The translations under genes were made by a program, and so were the position numbers. From an uncultured Bacilli bacterium (lineage in GTDB: Bacteria; Bacillota_I; Bacilli_A; RF39; UBA660), in the NCBI GenBank assembly GCA_944371545.1, contig CALVXT010000088.1, positions 1 through 5,959 on the forward strand: a stretch of 5,959 bases of DNA, written 5' to 3'. This document shows, one piece after another, positions 5,928 to 5,959 of this stretch (position 1 is its first letter; every line of letters begins with the position of its first letter). The notes beneath the pieces are model-generated. The model saw only the letters and a program-made list of their open reading frames with translations. It made no database searches and was not told where the DNA came from.

Positions 5928-5959
5928 TTGAATACAAAAGTAAAAGAAATCAATATGTT
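5928..5959 (+). CDS. Start of a gene truncated by the window edge
   Basis: Ten codons are present, reading MNTKVKEINM if TTG 5928 is the start. The strong promoter and Shine-Dalgarno immediately upstream suggest a well-expressed gene that begins a new transcription unit. Ten residues are too few to recognise a family, and I do not assign a function. Confidence 0.6.
   Translation, partial: MNTKVKEINM

Noticed and set aside
5693..5953. Open frame of 86 codons on the minus strand
   Set aside because: It runs through the methyltransferase end, a strong terminator, a strong plus-strand promoter and the next gene's start. Its sequence is low-complexity F/K/S-rich translation of AT-rich DNA.
5901..5959. 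ATG at 5901, in frame with the right-edge gene, as its start
   Set aside because: It overlaps the -10 box and lies upstream of the expected transcription start, with no Shine-Dalgarno before it. TTG 5928 has a near-perfect one.
1..5959. CRISPR array, tRNA, rRNA, insertion sequence or toxin-antitoxin pair
   Set aside because: The only regular repeats are the in-frame WG units. No tRNA-like cloverleaf, transposase or short toxin/antitoxin pair was seen. The small minus-strand gene stands alone.

Overview
The window is a strongly AT-rich stretch of a low-GC Gram-positive-type genome. It carries five complete plus-strand genes, one small minus-strand gene and the first ten codons of another gene at the right edge. 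All long reading frames are intact with TGA read as stop, and one gene ends in TGA inside an ATGA overlap, so the standard bacterial code applies rather than the Mycoplasma code. Shine-Dalgarno sites are of the AGGTGA / AGGAGGTGA type. The penicillin-binding protein resembles, from memory, those of wall-bearing uncultured Bacilli/Mycoplasmatota relatives (RF39-like gut lineages). Lineage is an inference, because no rRNA or database search was available.

Layout: (1) 1-98, a possible terminator of an off-window gene and the leader of nfo. (2) 99-1001, nfo, endonuclease IV of base-excision repair with all nine metal ligands. (3) 989-1249 on the minus strand, an 86-residue protein that looks like DUF2624 (YqfT); it converges on nfo and overlaps it by 13 bp. 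(4) 1250-1315, a 66-bp divergent gap almost filled by an inverted repeat that contains both ribosome-binding sites. (5) 1316-3211, a class B penicillin-binding protein (peptidoglycan transpeptidase). (6) 3221-4231, a WG-repeat protein in the same frame as the transpeptidase, just past its stop codon, with near-identical 102-bp tandem repeats. (7) 4332-4868 and 4865-5731, a two-gene unit of a six-helix membrane protein and a compact SAM-dependent methyltransferase, overlapping by ATGA. (8) 5732-5959, a strong terminator, a near-consensus promoter, a near-perfect Shine-Dalgarno and a truncated gene that probably starts at TTG.

The genes do not form one obvious pathway: DNA repair, cell-wall synthesis, an unassigned WG-repeat protein, a membrane protein and a nucleic-acid-type methyltransferase. 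From memory, nfo, yqfT and a class B PBP gene (pbpA) also lie near each other in Bacillus, so the left half may be a rearranged remnant of an ancestral Bacilli neighbourhood. I do not see a clearly new defence or mobile system. The best leads are the RBS-bearing inverted repeat at 1252-1315, the EF-hand-like loop and lone cysteine pair in the transpeptidase, the same-frame transpeptidase/WG-protein junction, and the mosaic WG repeats.
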